Part shown: one piece after another, positions 1 to 7,705 of the stretch | How positions within the stretch are numbered: position 1 is the stretch's first letter | Layout: every line of letters starts with the position of its first letter | DNA from: Laspinema olomoucense D3b | GTDB taxonomy: Bacteria > Cyanobacteriota > Cyanobacteriia > Cyanobacteriales > Laspinemataceae | Assembly: GCF_025370785.1 (NCBI RefSeq) | Contig: NZ_JAMXFA010000046.1 | Location: 1-49,982, forward strand | Direction: 5' to 3' | DNA length: 49,982 nt | Position numbers and translations under genes: made by a program | The notes under the pieces: model-generated | What the model was told of the DNA's origin: nothing | Seen by the model: only the letters and a program-made list of their open reading frames with translations | Databases searched by the model: none

Positions 1-77
1 CTCCCCATCCTCCCCATCCTCCCCATCCTCCCCATCCTCCCCATCCTCCCCATCCTCCCCATCTCCCCCATCCTCCC
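1..77. repeat. 9-bp tandem repeat (CCCCATCCT) minisatellite
   Basis: About eight tandem copies of the 9-nt unit CCCCATCCT run from the window edge, with minor variants near position 61. The same unit recurs at 16656-16799. No gene is associated with it inside the window, and the array probably extends to the left of position 1. Confidence 0.9.
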
Positions 78-667
78 ACCCCGATCGCCTTTCTTTACAA
101 TCCCATGGTCTGTTCCTGGGTATCGCTTTGTAGTAGACTACAAACGTTCGAGCATCTGACGTCCGAGGGGAAGCGAAGGCCAGTTTGCCTCACTCCCTCC
201 TAAGTATTTTTGCTCATTAAAGTAGTAACAATACTCGGCGATCGGTCCTGTTGTTGCTCGAATCTGGATAATGCACAACACTCTCATTGACACCAGAGTA
301 AGGATTTAATCCGATATTTGCCCGCCATCTGCGGATAATCGGGTAAAATCTCCAAAGAGAGTTGAAAATGGATCCGCCAAGAAGCGCCCTCCATAATATT
401 TTTCCGCCCTACCTTTGAGACTTCCTTGCTTGGTTGCCGAGGTGACGTGGATTCTTAAGTCTAAGAGGGTACGAGTCTAATAAGACGAATCGACCTTAAA
501 CCATCTTGCGCTTTTGGAATCTTTCTAAAAGCTTTGCGGGATACCGCCATAGTCGCCTTCAAGGGTGATAGTGCCATCGCTGCATTGTCCAGCAATAGCC
601 GGACAAATGTCGCATAAATGTATCAAGTAGTAAACCATCTGTTGACACTGTTGGGAGAAGAAATTTA
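78..667. other. Intergenic region upstream of apcF
   Basis: No convincing coding region is seen. The only recognisable element is a Shine-Dalgarno-like GGGAGAAG about 8 nt before the apcF start. The length fits a long 5' leader or promoter region, as expected for a phycobilisome gene, but I cannot place the promoter. Confidence 0.5.
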
Positions 668-1177
668 ATGCGGGACGCCATCACAAGCCTGATAAAAAAC
701 TATGACGTCACAGGTCGCTATCTCGATCGCGACGCCATTGATAACCTGAAGTCCTATTTTCAAACCGGGACTGTCCGGGTACAAGCGGCTGGAATTATTA
801 ATGCCAATGCAGCCGCACTGGTTAAACAAGCCGGGATCCGTTTATTTGCGGATTTACCTGAGTTGATTCGTCCGGGTGGAAATGCTTATACGACCCGTCG
901 CTATGCCGCCTGTCTGCGGGATATGGACTATTACCTGCGGTATGCCAGTTATGCCTTAGTTGCAGGAAATACCGACGTTCTTGATGAACGAGTTCTACAA
1001 GGATTACGGGAAACTTACAATTCTTTAGGAGTCCCCATTGGACCGACTGTGGTCGGAATTCAAATCCTTAAAGAAATGGTCCGAGAACAGGTTGCCGCCG
1101 CCGGAATTCAACCCGGTGATTGGTTAGATCAACCTTTTGATCATATTAGCCGCGAGTTAAGCGAACGCGACATCTAG
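668..1177 (+). CDS. apcF: Allophycocyanin beta-18 subunit (ApcF), phycobilisome core
   Basis: This is a minor beta-type allophycocyanin subunit of the phycobilisome core. In the known core structure ApcF pairs with the phycobilin domain of the core-membrane linker ApcE and helps pass excitation energy to the photosystems. The 169-residue length is exactly that of the family and the whole protein is a globin-like phycobiliprotein. The chromophore-attaching cysteine is Cys82 in the segment RRYAACLRDMDYY. The stretch ALVAGNTDVLDERVLQGLRE is typical of ApcF, and the first residues MRDAITSLIKNYD separate it from ApcB. The ATG is preceded by GGGAGAAG. It stands alone and is followed by a strong terminator, so it is probably monocistronic, as apcF usually is. 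Confidence 0.95.
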   Translation: MRDAITSLIKNYDVTGRYLDRDAIDNLKSYFQTGTVRVQAAGIINANAAALVKQAGIRLFADLPELIRPGGNAYTTRRYAACLRDMDYYLRYASYALVAGNTDVLDERVLQGLRETYNSLGVPIGPTVVGIQILKEMVREQVAAAGIQPGDWLDQPFDHISRELSERDI

Positions 1178-1212
1178 TCGGAAGACTTTAAAACCGAATT
1201 TTAAATCTCGGG

Positions 1213-1242
1213 AAGTCCGCATTGGCGGACTTTATATTTTTT
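1213..1242 (+). terminator. Rho-independent terminator of apcF
   Basis: A perfect 8-bp stem, AAGTCCGC / GCGGACTT with loop ATTG, is followed by TATATTTTTT. It begins about 35 nt after the apcF stop codon. Confidence 0.85.
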
Positions 1243-1452
1243 GGGGGTTAGGGGTCTGCATCAACCCCTGAATTTTTCCCTGATTAACTTGATAAAAGGT
1301 CAATCAGGGAAATCCCCAATCCGGGTGAGTAATCCTTACGGTGAATTTTATATCCTCAGACTGTTGTAGAGAGGAGAAAGGAGCATTTCTACATCTTCTT
1401 TTGATTTGAGGTTATGTACATCAGATTTTGGATGACTCGCTCTCCCTTTGTT

Positions 1453-1650
1453 TTAAAAAGCAGCCAGGTCGCCCCAGACCTGGCAACGGTGAAGCAAGTT
1501 TTTAATGCGCGATCGCTCTAAAAATTGACTGGCGATCGCTTCTACCTTGCCATTGGGATAAACAATATAAATGCTATCTCCACTCAGAACCGCTAATAGA
1601 TTTTCTGAGGGTGTGAAGGAATCACGGTCGGTCGCTTGTGAGAAGGCCAT
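1453..1650 (-). CDS. Small hypothetical protein (65 aa)
   Basis: A short ORF with an ATG start, in a stretch with no competing gene. The product begins MAFSQATDRDSFTPSEN. It has a compact hydrophobic middle (LLAVLSGDSIYIVYPNGKVE) that could form a beta hairpin, and a basic C-terminal part containing one cysteine. HIP1 sites lie inside it, as in other genes here. No signal peptide or membrane segment is seen. I do not recognise a family. It is kept because composition and isolation fit a small conserved cyanobacterial gene, but it could be spurious. Confidence 0.45.
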   Translation of the reverse strand: MAFSQATDRDSFTPSENLLAVLSGDSIYIVYPNGKVEAIASQFLERSRIKNLLHRCQVWGDLAAF

Positions 1651-1999
1651 ACCTGAATTTGCCTAGAACGTCAATATTGGTTCTGAAATTGTTGCCCGTC
1701 TCAATCATCAAGCCATTTCTATATTTGCTAAGTGATCTTACTTAACAAATTAGGCGATCGAAAACAGCTACAAAGGCGATCGCGATCGTTTCTAAAATGG
1801 ACAATATCTGATATAGACGCAAAAGTTCCCTGCCTTCTAACTTCCCAGAGAATTCCCCGACTCTGGAAAAGGTCACACTCTTTTCAGGGCATGACGTGGG
1901 GATATAAGGGTCATCGGACCCAGGATGATTTTAAAAACTGAGTTCGTAATGTTGTGATAGCTGCAAGGGAATTTTCAGTCTATGGGTAGATTTAAACTA
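1651..1999. other. Intergenic, no gene seen
   Basis: The plus-strand ORF across 1732-1941 has no protein-like composition and no ribosome binding site. Only scattered GCGATCG motifs are visible. Confidence 0.5.
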
Positions 2000-2503
2000 T
2001 TAATAAGTATCGTGTTCCCCCAGTACACTCCAGGGAGTTAGGGTTTCCACCTGCCCAACCAGGGTTTCAGGCAGGGTTTGAACGGCAACTAAGGGGATGA
2101 GTCCACAGAGAAAAGAGGTGAAGACAACCAGGGAAACGGTTAGGAATCGATTCGGGCGATCGCCAGGAAAATCATTCCAATGGTGTTTATTTCCCGAATT
2201 TTCTCCGGTGATACTGCACTCATTTAGTAATAATTCCAGGGAAGGTTGCTCTAGCAATCCAGGCATTTCTTTCCGTAAAACCGATACGGTGACTTCTGTT
2301 TTGGCGATCGCCACTGCTGCATATTCTTTTAATTGCTGCAAGGCTTCAAAAATTTCGCGATCGCTATAAGGATGGTCCCGATATTCCGAGGTCCAGGCTT
2401 TAAAATCTTGCAAATCCACCTTAACAGGTGATTCTCCGCTTCCTCTGCGCTGAATCCAGCCATACAATAAATTGGCGCAGGGGTTGAGTTTTGCTTCTAA
2501 CAT
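2000..2503 (-). CDS. Hypothetical protein with one C-terminal membrane segment
   Basis: A 167-residue protein of unknown function. I chose the ATG at 2503 (MLEAKLNPCANLL) because GGAGAGG lies 6-7 nt upstream; a GTG 15 nt further out would lack proper spacing. Residues 1-100 look soluble and mostly helical, with a segment (YSDREIFEALQQLKEYAAVAI) that could be a small winged-helix or regulatory fold. A polar linker follows, then one hydrophobic segment at about residues 121-141 (LTVSLVVFTSFLCGLIPLVA) and a short acidic tail. This suggests a tail-anchored membrane protein. It stands alone between two long non-coding stretches. Confidence 0.6.
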   Translation of the reverse strand: MLEAKLNPCANLLYGWIQRRGSGESPVKVDLQDFKAWTSEYRDHPYSDREIFEALQQLKEYAAVAIAKTEVTVSVLRKEMPGLLEQPSLELLLNECSITGENSGNKHHWNDFPGDRPNRFLTVSLVVFTSFLCGLIPLVAVQTLPETLVGQVETLTPWSVLGEHDTY

Positions 2504-3120
2504 TGAGTGCCTCTCCACTGTAAATTCAACTGCGGATCCAAGCTAATTCCTTGTCTTAATCCAACTCCCTAACCCGCTTGAATTAAACCTCGTCTCTCCA
2601 GACTCAAGGGTTCAAGAGTGGGATGAAGAACAGGGGTCATTTTTTTTGGATTTCTCCTTAATGGTAACATTGGTTACAGTTCCGTCAAGAATTGTGTGCA
2701 TGATTTTTCGTGAAAAAATATGAAGCCTTCACCGTTAAAGGATTCTATAGAGCTTTTGCAGAAGGAGGCTCATCCCAGGCCCCTCTTTTTAAATGAAAAG
2801 TTCGGTCAGGATCCAAAATCTTAAATTGTCAAGGATTCCTGACAATTTAAGATTTTTAATCATTCAGCATGGCTCAAAATTTACCCCTCTTGAACCAGGG
2901 GATTAAACATACTTGGTTCATTCTAAAAAAAATTAAAGATGAAGAATTTAAAGCGCTTCATCTTATCTTTAAAAACAGGAAAACTTGAGTGATTGATGAA
3001 GGATTCAAGGTTGAGGGGGTTGGCCGGATACTCGCCATTGCTACGGAGCGATCGCCTAAATTTTGGCCCAAAAAACGGTAAAATCAGGTATTGCAAATCC
3101 GTCTGCACCCCTGAAATCCC
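2504..3120. other. Intergenic region with a long hairpin
   Basis: About 600 nt without a convincing ORF. It contains the 17-bp perfect inverted repeat listed separately and is AT-rich around it. The minus-strand ORF at 2923-3132 overlaps the tlyA start and has no coding character. Confidence 0.5.
2815..2856. repeat. 17-bp perfect inverted repeat (orphan hairpin)
   Basis: Arms AAAATCTTAAATTGTCA (2815-2831) and TGACAATTTAAGATTTT (2840-2856) flank an 8-nt loop. The A- and T-rich ends could make it a bidirectional terminator, but no gene ends close to it. It could also be a remnant of a small mobile repeat. Confidence 0.75.
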
Positions 3121-3969
3121 GTGGCTAAACAACGACTCGACACCCTGTTAGTAGAAAGAAACCTCTGTTCCTCTAGGCAGCAGGCACAGCGTTTCATTCG
3201 GGCTGGGGAAGTCAGGGTGAATGGGCAACTGCTGGATAAACCCGGTACCGAAGTGGATATCAATGCTGAACTTCAGATCAAAGAGCGATCGCGGTTTGTC
3301 TCCCGAGGCGGCGAAAAACTCGCCAAAGCCCTGGAAACCTTTCCCATTACCGTCAGCAGTCGCTGCTGTCTCGATGGCGGCATTTCCACCGGAGGCTTTA
3401 CCGACTGCTTGCTGCAAGCGGGGGCTAAACTCGTCTACGGCATTGATGTCGGCTATGGTCAAGTGGATTGGGGACTGCGTAACGACCCCCGGGTAATTTT
3501 GCGGGAACGCACCAATTTACGGTATTTGAGCAAAGCAGATTTGTATGAGTCTGAAGAGAATCTGCCAGATTTAGGGGTGGTGGATGTCTCTTTTATTTCT
3601 CTGACCAAGATATTACCGGCCTTATGGGAATTGCTGGTATCTCCCCGAGAATTAGTGTTATTGGTGAAACCTCAGTTTGAAGTGGGGCGATCGCGGGTGG
3701 GGAAAAAAGGCGTAGTGCGGGACCCAGCGGACCATACCGATGCAATTTTTCAAGTCTTGCAAGCAGCACTAGAACTGGGTTGGGGTTATGGGGGGTTAAC
3801 TTGGTCTCCCATCAGTGGTCCAGCCGGAAATATCGAGTATTTACTGTGGTTAAAAATGGCAAGCGATACCCCTGCACCGGATCAAGTAGCGATCGCCCTG
3901 ATGGCAAAACAGGCGCAACAAATATCCAAAAAACCCGCAGCGTCAAGCCCGGAGGCTACACGGACGTAG
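3121..3969 (+). CDS. tlyA: TlyA family rRNA (2'-O-)methyltransferase
   Basis: Predicted S-adenosylmethionine-dependent ribose methyltransferase of the TlyA/hemolysin-A family, which modifies 16S and/or 23S rRNA. The start is GTG (VAKQRLDTLL). Residues 2-60 form an S4 RNA-binding domain (RLDTLLVERNLCSSRQQAQR). From about residue 60 it is an FtsJ/RrmJ-like Rossmann fold, with a SAM loop near residues 84-92 (LDGGISTGG; the family usually has LDVGASTGG), a VDVSFIS strand and LVKPQFEVGR with the conserved lysine. The last 20 or so residues (after about 265) read into a dispersed palindromic repeat whose relatives lie just downstream and at 34.3 kb, so the native C-terminus has probably been replaced. 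Confidence 0.9.
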   Translation: MAKQRLDTLLVERNLCSSRQQAQRFIRAGEVRVNGQLLDKPGTEVDINAELQIKERSRFVSRGGEKLAKALETFPITVSSRCCLDGGISTGGFTDCLLQAGAKLVYGIDVGYGQVDWGLRNDPRVILRERTNLRYLSKADLYESEENLPDLGVVDVSFISLTKILPALWELLVSPRELVLLVKPQFEVGRSRVGKKGVVRDPADHTDAIFQVLQAALELGWGYGGLTWSPISGPAGNIEYLLWLKMASDTPAPDQVAIALMAKQAQQISKKPAASSPEATRT

Positions 3970-4078
3970 ACGCGCTAGAGGCTTCCCGAAGGGTAGCCCG
4001 CCTGCGCGGGCTGAAGAGAAAACTTGTTTAGGTGCGATCGCATCAATTTTGGATGATTTATTTGTTGGAATACCCTAG
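3917..4078. repeat. Dispersed palindromic repeat element, copy 1
   Basis: It starts inside tlyA (AATATCCAAAAAACCCGCA), includes the palindrome AGCCCGCCTGCGCGGGCT and ends with a unique-looking tail (GTGCGATCGCATCAA to GGAATACCCT). The same order of blocks recurs at 34315-34436. The inverted sub-blocks recur at 4107-4396. Confidence 0.8.
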
Positions 4079-4106
4079 GCTGTTGCTGTAGAGGCGATCG
4101 CCCCTT

Positions 4107-4198
4107 ATACCAAATCCAGTTGTCAAAAGTCGGTTTTCTCTTCAGCCCGCGCAGGCGGGCTTTGTCCGTGTAGCCCCAGGCTTTAGCCTGCGGGTTTT
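4107..4198. repeat. Dispersed palindromic repeat, inverted copy 2
   Basis: It begins ATACCAAATCCAGTTGTCAA, continues into AGCCCGCGCAGGCGGGCT and ends in a GCAGGCTAAAG-type palindrome plus GGGTTTTTATAGACC. It is nearly identical to the copy at 4229 and is the reverse complement of part of copy 1. Confidence 0.85.
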
Positions 4199-4228
4199 TA
4201 TAGACCTATCAGAACCGAATTCCGTATC

Positions 4229-4322
4229 ATACCAAATCCAGTTGTCAAAAGTCGGTTTTCTCTTCAGCCCGCGCAGGCGGGCTTCGTCCGTGTAGCCTCC
4301 GGGCTTTAGCCTGTGGGTGTTT
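4229..4322. repeat. Dispersed palindromic repeat, inverted copy 3
   Basis: A second nearly identical unit, starting again with ATACCAAATCCAGTTGTCAA. It is spaced 122 nt from the previous unit and differs from it by only a few substitutions. Confidence 0.85.
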
Positions 4323-4335
4323 ATTTCACGCCCTC

Positions 4336-4394
4336 AGCAGCAGGCGGGCTTCGTCCGTATAGGCCCACCCTTCAGGGTGCGGGTTTTTATAGAC
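4336..4394. repeat. Dispersed palindromic repeat, partial copy 4
   Basis: A partial unit starting at GCAGGCGGGCTTCGTCCGTA and ending GGGTTTTTATAGACT, immediately before the stop codon of the convergent ATPase gene. The variable stem here is CACCCTTCAGGGTG. Confidence 0.75.
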
Positions 4395-4395
4395 T

Positions 4396-6330
4396 TCAAT
4401 CCCTCAGCATCCGCAAACCGTTGAGGGTGACCAGCAAAGTCGAACCTTCGTGGCCCAGCACCCCGATGGGTAGGGTGAGTTCCCCCAGGAAATTGGCCAC
4501 CATCAGTAGGCTAATGGAAACCAGAGCCAGGGTGATATTTTGCCAAATGATGCGCTGGGAGCGTTGGCCGATGACAATAGCCTGCTCTAGCTTTTCTAGG
4601 CGATCGGCCATCAGCACAATATCGGCAGTCTCCAGGGCCACATCTGACCCGGCGGTGCCCATAGCAATGCCCACCGAGGCTTGGGCCAGGGCCGGGGCAT
4701 CATTAATGCCATCCCCCACCATAGCTACGGTGCCGTACTGCTGTTGCAGAAGCTTTATCACCTTAACTTTATCTTCGGGCAGCAGGTCGGCATAGACCTC
4801 TGTGACACCCGTTTCAGTCGCCACAGTTTCGGCGGTGGCGCGGTTGTCACCAGTCAACATCACCGTGGCCATAATGCCTCGCCGACGCAGAGTTTGTAGT
4901 AACTGGGCCGACTGGGGCCGCACCTGATCGGCCACGGCCAGCAAGCCTAAAACCTGCTGCTGGCGGCGCACCCAAATCACAGTTTTGCCCGCAGCCTCTA
5001 GCCGTTGACTGGCTTGCACCAAGGTCGGGTCTACGGGGGTAGCCAGGTCAGTGGAGATATAGACCAGCTTGCCCACCTGCATCGGTAGCCCATCCAGTTC
5101 GCCGCTAATGCCTCTGCCGACGCTGGCTTGGACTGCGGCGGCTGGGTGTAGGGGAATCTGGCGCTGGTGGGCGGCAGCGACCACGGCCTGGGCGATGGGG
5201 TGTTCGGAGTAGGTTTCTAGGGATGCGGCGATTTGCAGCAGTTGTTCGGGGGTTACGCCAGGGGCGGGAATTTGGTCGCTGACGTTCAACAAGCCGGTGG
5301 TAAGGGTTCCCGTTTTGTCAAAGGCGATCGCCTTGACCTGACCAATGGTTTCTAGCAGGGCTCCGTCTTTGAAGAGAATCCCCTGTCTCGCCCCCCGGGC
5401 AATCCCCGACAGCAAGGCGGGCATAATCGACGCCATGAGGGCACAGGGGGAGGCGACTACCAAAAAAACTAAGGCGCGGTAGATGGTGATGTCCCAAGCC
5501 CAGCCCAGGATCAGCGGCGGCAGGGTGGCCAGCAGGACCCCGGCCCCAACAATCACCCGAGCGTAGCCCCGCTCAAACCGTTCTAAAAATTGTTGGGAGG
5601 GGGGTTGAGTGGTTTTGGCTTGCTCGACTAGCTGAATCACCCGCTGAATCAGACTGCTTTCGGGGGGTTTATGCAAATCAACCAGCAGCACACCGCTGCC
5701 GTTGATGGTGCCCGCAAACACTTCATCGCCCAAGGTTTTTTCCACGGGAATCGATTCCCCGGTGATCGGGGCTTGGTTGACGGTGCTATCGCCTTGGGCT
5801 ACTAAGCCGTCGGTGGGGATGAGGTCGCCCGGTTTGATTAAGATGCGATCGCCCACCCGCAAATCTGCCGTGGCTACCTGCTTTTCCTGCCCCTGCACCA
5901 GCATCCGGGCGGTATCCGGCGTTAACTGCATCAAGCTACGAATATTGCGCTCAGTGCGATGCATGGCGATGTTTTCCAGGGCACCGCTGAGCGCAAAAAT
6001 CAAGATCAGCACTGCCCCATCCACCAGCAAGTGGTAATCCTGCTGCCACAGCCCCAAGGCCGCCGCCCCTAGGGCCGCCACAATCATCAGCAAATCTACA
6101 TCTAGCTCGCGCTCTTGCCACAGAGTGGTTAAGCCCTCCCGGGCACTGGCATACCCGCCAATCACGTAGGCAGCAAACAGCATCCAGACTCCCAGCCCCA
6201 GCCACTGCATCTGGAGCGCCAGCCAGCCCAACATCGTTAACCCAGCGCAGAATCCTGCGGCGATCGCCTCTGGGTAGGTCTGCACCCAAGGGGGTAGCCT
6301 TTTTTGCAAGGGGATGGGAATGTAAACCAT
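4396..6330 (-). CDS. Heavy-metal P1B-type ATPase with SPC motif (CoaT-like)
   Basis: Integral membrane pump that exports a transition metal by ATP hydrolysis. In order: two N-terminal membrane hairpins (residues 20-120), actuator loop with TGES (190-193), membrane segments around 260-310, metal-site motif SPC (294-296), phosphorylation motif DKTGT (338-342), an SEHPIAQ motif in the nucleotide domain and GDGINDAPAL. The last membrane helix holds HEGSTLLVTLNGLRML. SPC plus the HEG(S/G)T motif defines the P1B-4 subgroup, usually Co, Zn or Fe; the 644-residue length without an N-terminal metal domain also fits. The gene is visibly more GC-rich than its neighbours and has few HIP1 sites, suggesting recent transfer. 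A MerR-type promoter lies upstream. The substrate cannot be fixed from sequence alone. Confidence 0.9.
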   Translation of the reverse strand: MVYIPIPLQKRLPPWVQTYPEAIAAGFCAGLTMLGWLALQMQWLGLGVWMLFAAYVIGGYASAREGLTTLWQERELDVDLLMIVAALGAAALGLWQQDYHLLVDGAVLILIFALSGALENIAMHRTERNIRSLMQLTPDTARMLVQGQEKQVATADLRVGDRILIKPGDLIPTDGLVAQGDSTVNQAPITGESIPVEKTLGDEVFAGTINGSGVLLVDLHKPPESSLIQRVIQLVEQAKTTQPPSQQFLERFERGYARVIVGAGVLLATLPPLILGWAWDITIYRALVFLVVASPCALMASIMPALLSGIARGARQGILFKDGALLETIGQVKAIAFDKTGTLTTGLLNVSDQIPAPGVTPEQLLQIAASLETYSEHPIAQAVVAAAHQRQIPLHPAAAVQASVGRGISGELDGLPMQVGKLVYISTDLATPVDPTLVQASQRLEAAGKTVIWVRRQQQVLGLLAVADQVRPQSAQLLQTLRRRGIMATVMLTGDNRATAETVATETGVTEVYADLLPEDKVKVIKLLQQQYGTVAMVGDGINDAPALAQASVGIAMGTAGSDVALETADIVLMADRLEKLEQAIVIGQRSQRIIWQNITLALVSISLLMVANFLGELTLPIGVLGHEGSTLLVTLNGLRMLRD

Positions 6331-6360
6331 GAGAGACAGCTTTGAGGAAGAACACTTCCA

Positions 6361-6391
6361 AGGTAAACCTTGACATTAATGGCAATGTCAA
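6361..6391 (-). promoter_or_regulatory. MerR-type promoter/operator of the metal ATPase
   Basis: Reading the minus strand: -35 TTGACA (6391-6386), a 19-bp spacer, and -10-like TTACCT (6366-6361), 30 nt before the start codon. The perfect dyad TTGACATT-N6-AATGTCAA (6370-6391) overlaps the -35 element and most of the spacer. An overlong 19-bp spacer carrying a dyad is the hallmark of promoters untwisted by MerR-family metal sensors (compare E. coli copA). In Synechocystis, coaT is controlled by the MerR-like CoaR. Confidence 0.75.
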
Positions 6392-6466
6392 GCTCAAGGG
6401 GTAATATCCTCGCTATTGGTTGGGCTAATGGCGAAAAACAGCAACCCTTGACCTTGAACATTGACC

Positions 6467-6488
6467 TTGACATTGCCATTAATGTTAA
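6467..6488 (+). promoter_or_regulatory. Second MerR-type dyad, inverted
   Basis: TTGACATT-N6-AATGTTAA is the same operator in the opposite orientation with one arm mismatch. Twenty bases of it (6466-6485) are an exact inverted copy of 6373-6392. Placed like this it would serve a divergent gene, but no regulator ORF follows. Confidence 0.6.
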
Positions 6489-6645
6489 TGCACAAAATGG
6501 CCAATTTTACCTCTTTTTTTCAGGTCCTCTGTGTCCTTTGTGGGCTTTTTTCCCCACCCTTTCCTAACAGAACGCGACAGGAACAGGCTGGGGGTTTTTT
6601 GGAAATTTTATTTCAGGGAGTTCCCTAAAAAAAATGGGTAAGTCA

Positions 6646-7347
6646 TCAGGGGGACTGGTGAAATAGCTGCTGACTTTCTGCATCGCCCACCCAGCGCCAG
6701 TGCCAGGGTTCATAGTTGACTGAGGGATGATTTTCAGGGAAAGAAAGTTCAAATCCAAAGGTAGCGGCGTTGGCGGTTAACCAGCGAAAAGCGGGGGTAT
6801 TTTCAAAGCTGACCCGCAGATCATGGGTGGGTGCTGCTCCATCGCCGATATCCAGAGCATAGCCGGTATGGTGTTCGCTGTGGCCGGGGGGTGCGGCATA
6901 ACGCGCGCGTTGTTGTAGGGTTTGGCCCCGTTGGTCGGCGATCGCATAAAAAACGTGATGTTGAGCCTCGCGAGTGCGAAATCCGGAGAGGGGAACCAAC
7001 TGGACTCCATCGGCTGCCGCTGCACTTACCATTGCCTCAAACTGGAATGCTGCACTTTGACGCAATGTTTGCCCATTTCCCACGGCGACTAAATCTCCAT
7101 CCGGGGCTTCGGCGTAGGCTAAATGACCATAGAGGGTTGCGCTGGGAGTGTGAGTGGGCAAAGGAATGTAGAGACTAGAATCGAGGAGGGGTGGCAAGGG
7201 GGGCGGAGTTAAATTCAGCAGGGATTTCCACGATTCCTCAAGGGTAACCTCTGGGGGAATCGCTGGGGGTGGGGTCAGGGCGAGGATGGGGCTAGGGTTG
7301 GGGAATAGGAAGGCGATCGCGCCGAGGGGAATCAAACGTCCAATCAT
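6646..7347 (-). CDS. D-alanyl-D-alanine carboxypeptidase, M15B/VanY family
   Basis: Predicted zinc peptidase that trims the terminal D-Ala from peptidoglycan stem peptides outside the cytoplasmic membrane. The N-terminus (MIGRLIPLGAIAFLFPNPSPILA) is a signal peptide, followed by a proline-rich linker to about residue 65. The M15B catalytic core is clear: GFRTREAQ, then SEHHTGYALDIGD, which supplies the His and Asp zinc ligands, and EPWHWRW near the C-terminus with the last His ligand. The 233-residue length matches cyanobacterial VanY/DdcY-like proteins. It is not linked to vancomycin-resistance genes, so a housekeeping cell-wall role is likelier. Confidence 0.88.
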   Translation of the reverse strand: MIGRLIPLGAIAFLFPNPSPILALTPPPAIPPEVTLEESWKSLLNLTPPPLPPLLDSSLYIPLPTHTPSATLYGHLAYAEAPDGDLVAVGNGQTLRQSAAFQFEAMVSAAAADGVQLVPLSGFRTREAQHHVFYAIADQRGQTLQQRARYAAPPGHSEHHTGYALDIGDGAAPTHDLRVSFENTPAFRWLTANAATFGFELSFPENHPSVNYEPWHWRWVGDAESQQLFHQSP

Positions 7348-7705
7348 TCATTTTTAGGGCAAATCATCCGATAGTTTCAGAATATCTGGACCGCCCTCCC
7401 CCGGCATCGCCCCCCTGACAGAAATTCCCCGGGATCAATTGAAGAAAATTACCCCAGGGGGATCTATCCTCCGAAAGAGCGCTGAGTCTCAACGGCATCC
7501 GGGCATCGGGTGATCCAGCGTTCCCGAAGTGTCCCTACAAATAGAGCCGTTCAAAGTATTAAACTCCTGGGAGTGCCTGTTCATTCTGATATAGCATGAG
7601 TTTAGAGACGCTGGCTGCGCCAAAGATTTGAAAGCCCCAAGCTTGATGGTATTCTGGCGAGTTGAGGTCACCTTAATATTAAGATTGAAATCATAAGGTA
7701 CGAGC
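7348..7705. other. Intergenic region between divergent genes
   Basis: It separates the minus-strand carboxypeptidase from plus-strand gatA, so it should hold both promoters. I see no clear -35/-10 pair and no repeat. The gatA start has AAGGT about 6 nt upstream. Confidence 0.4.

Noticed and set aside
1-77. CRISPR array
   Set aside because: The 9-bp units are directly adjacent, with no spacers.
1732-1941. Possible small plus-strand gene
   Set aside because: Weak start, atypical composition and no ribosome binding site.
6370-6567. Plus-strand 65-aa ORF as the missing regulator of the metal ATPase
   Set aside because: It is translated operator sequence, has no helix-turn-helix and lacks a ribosome binding site.
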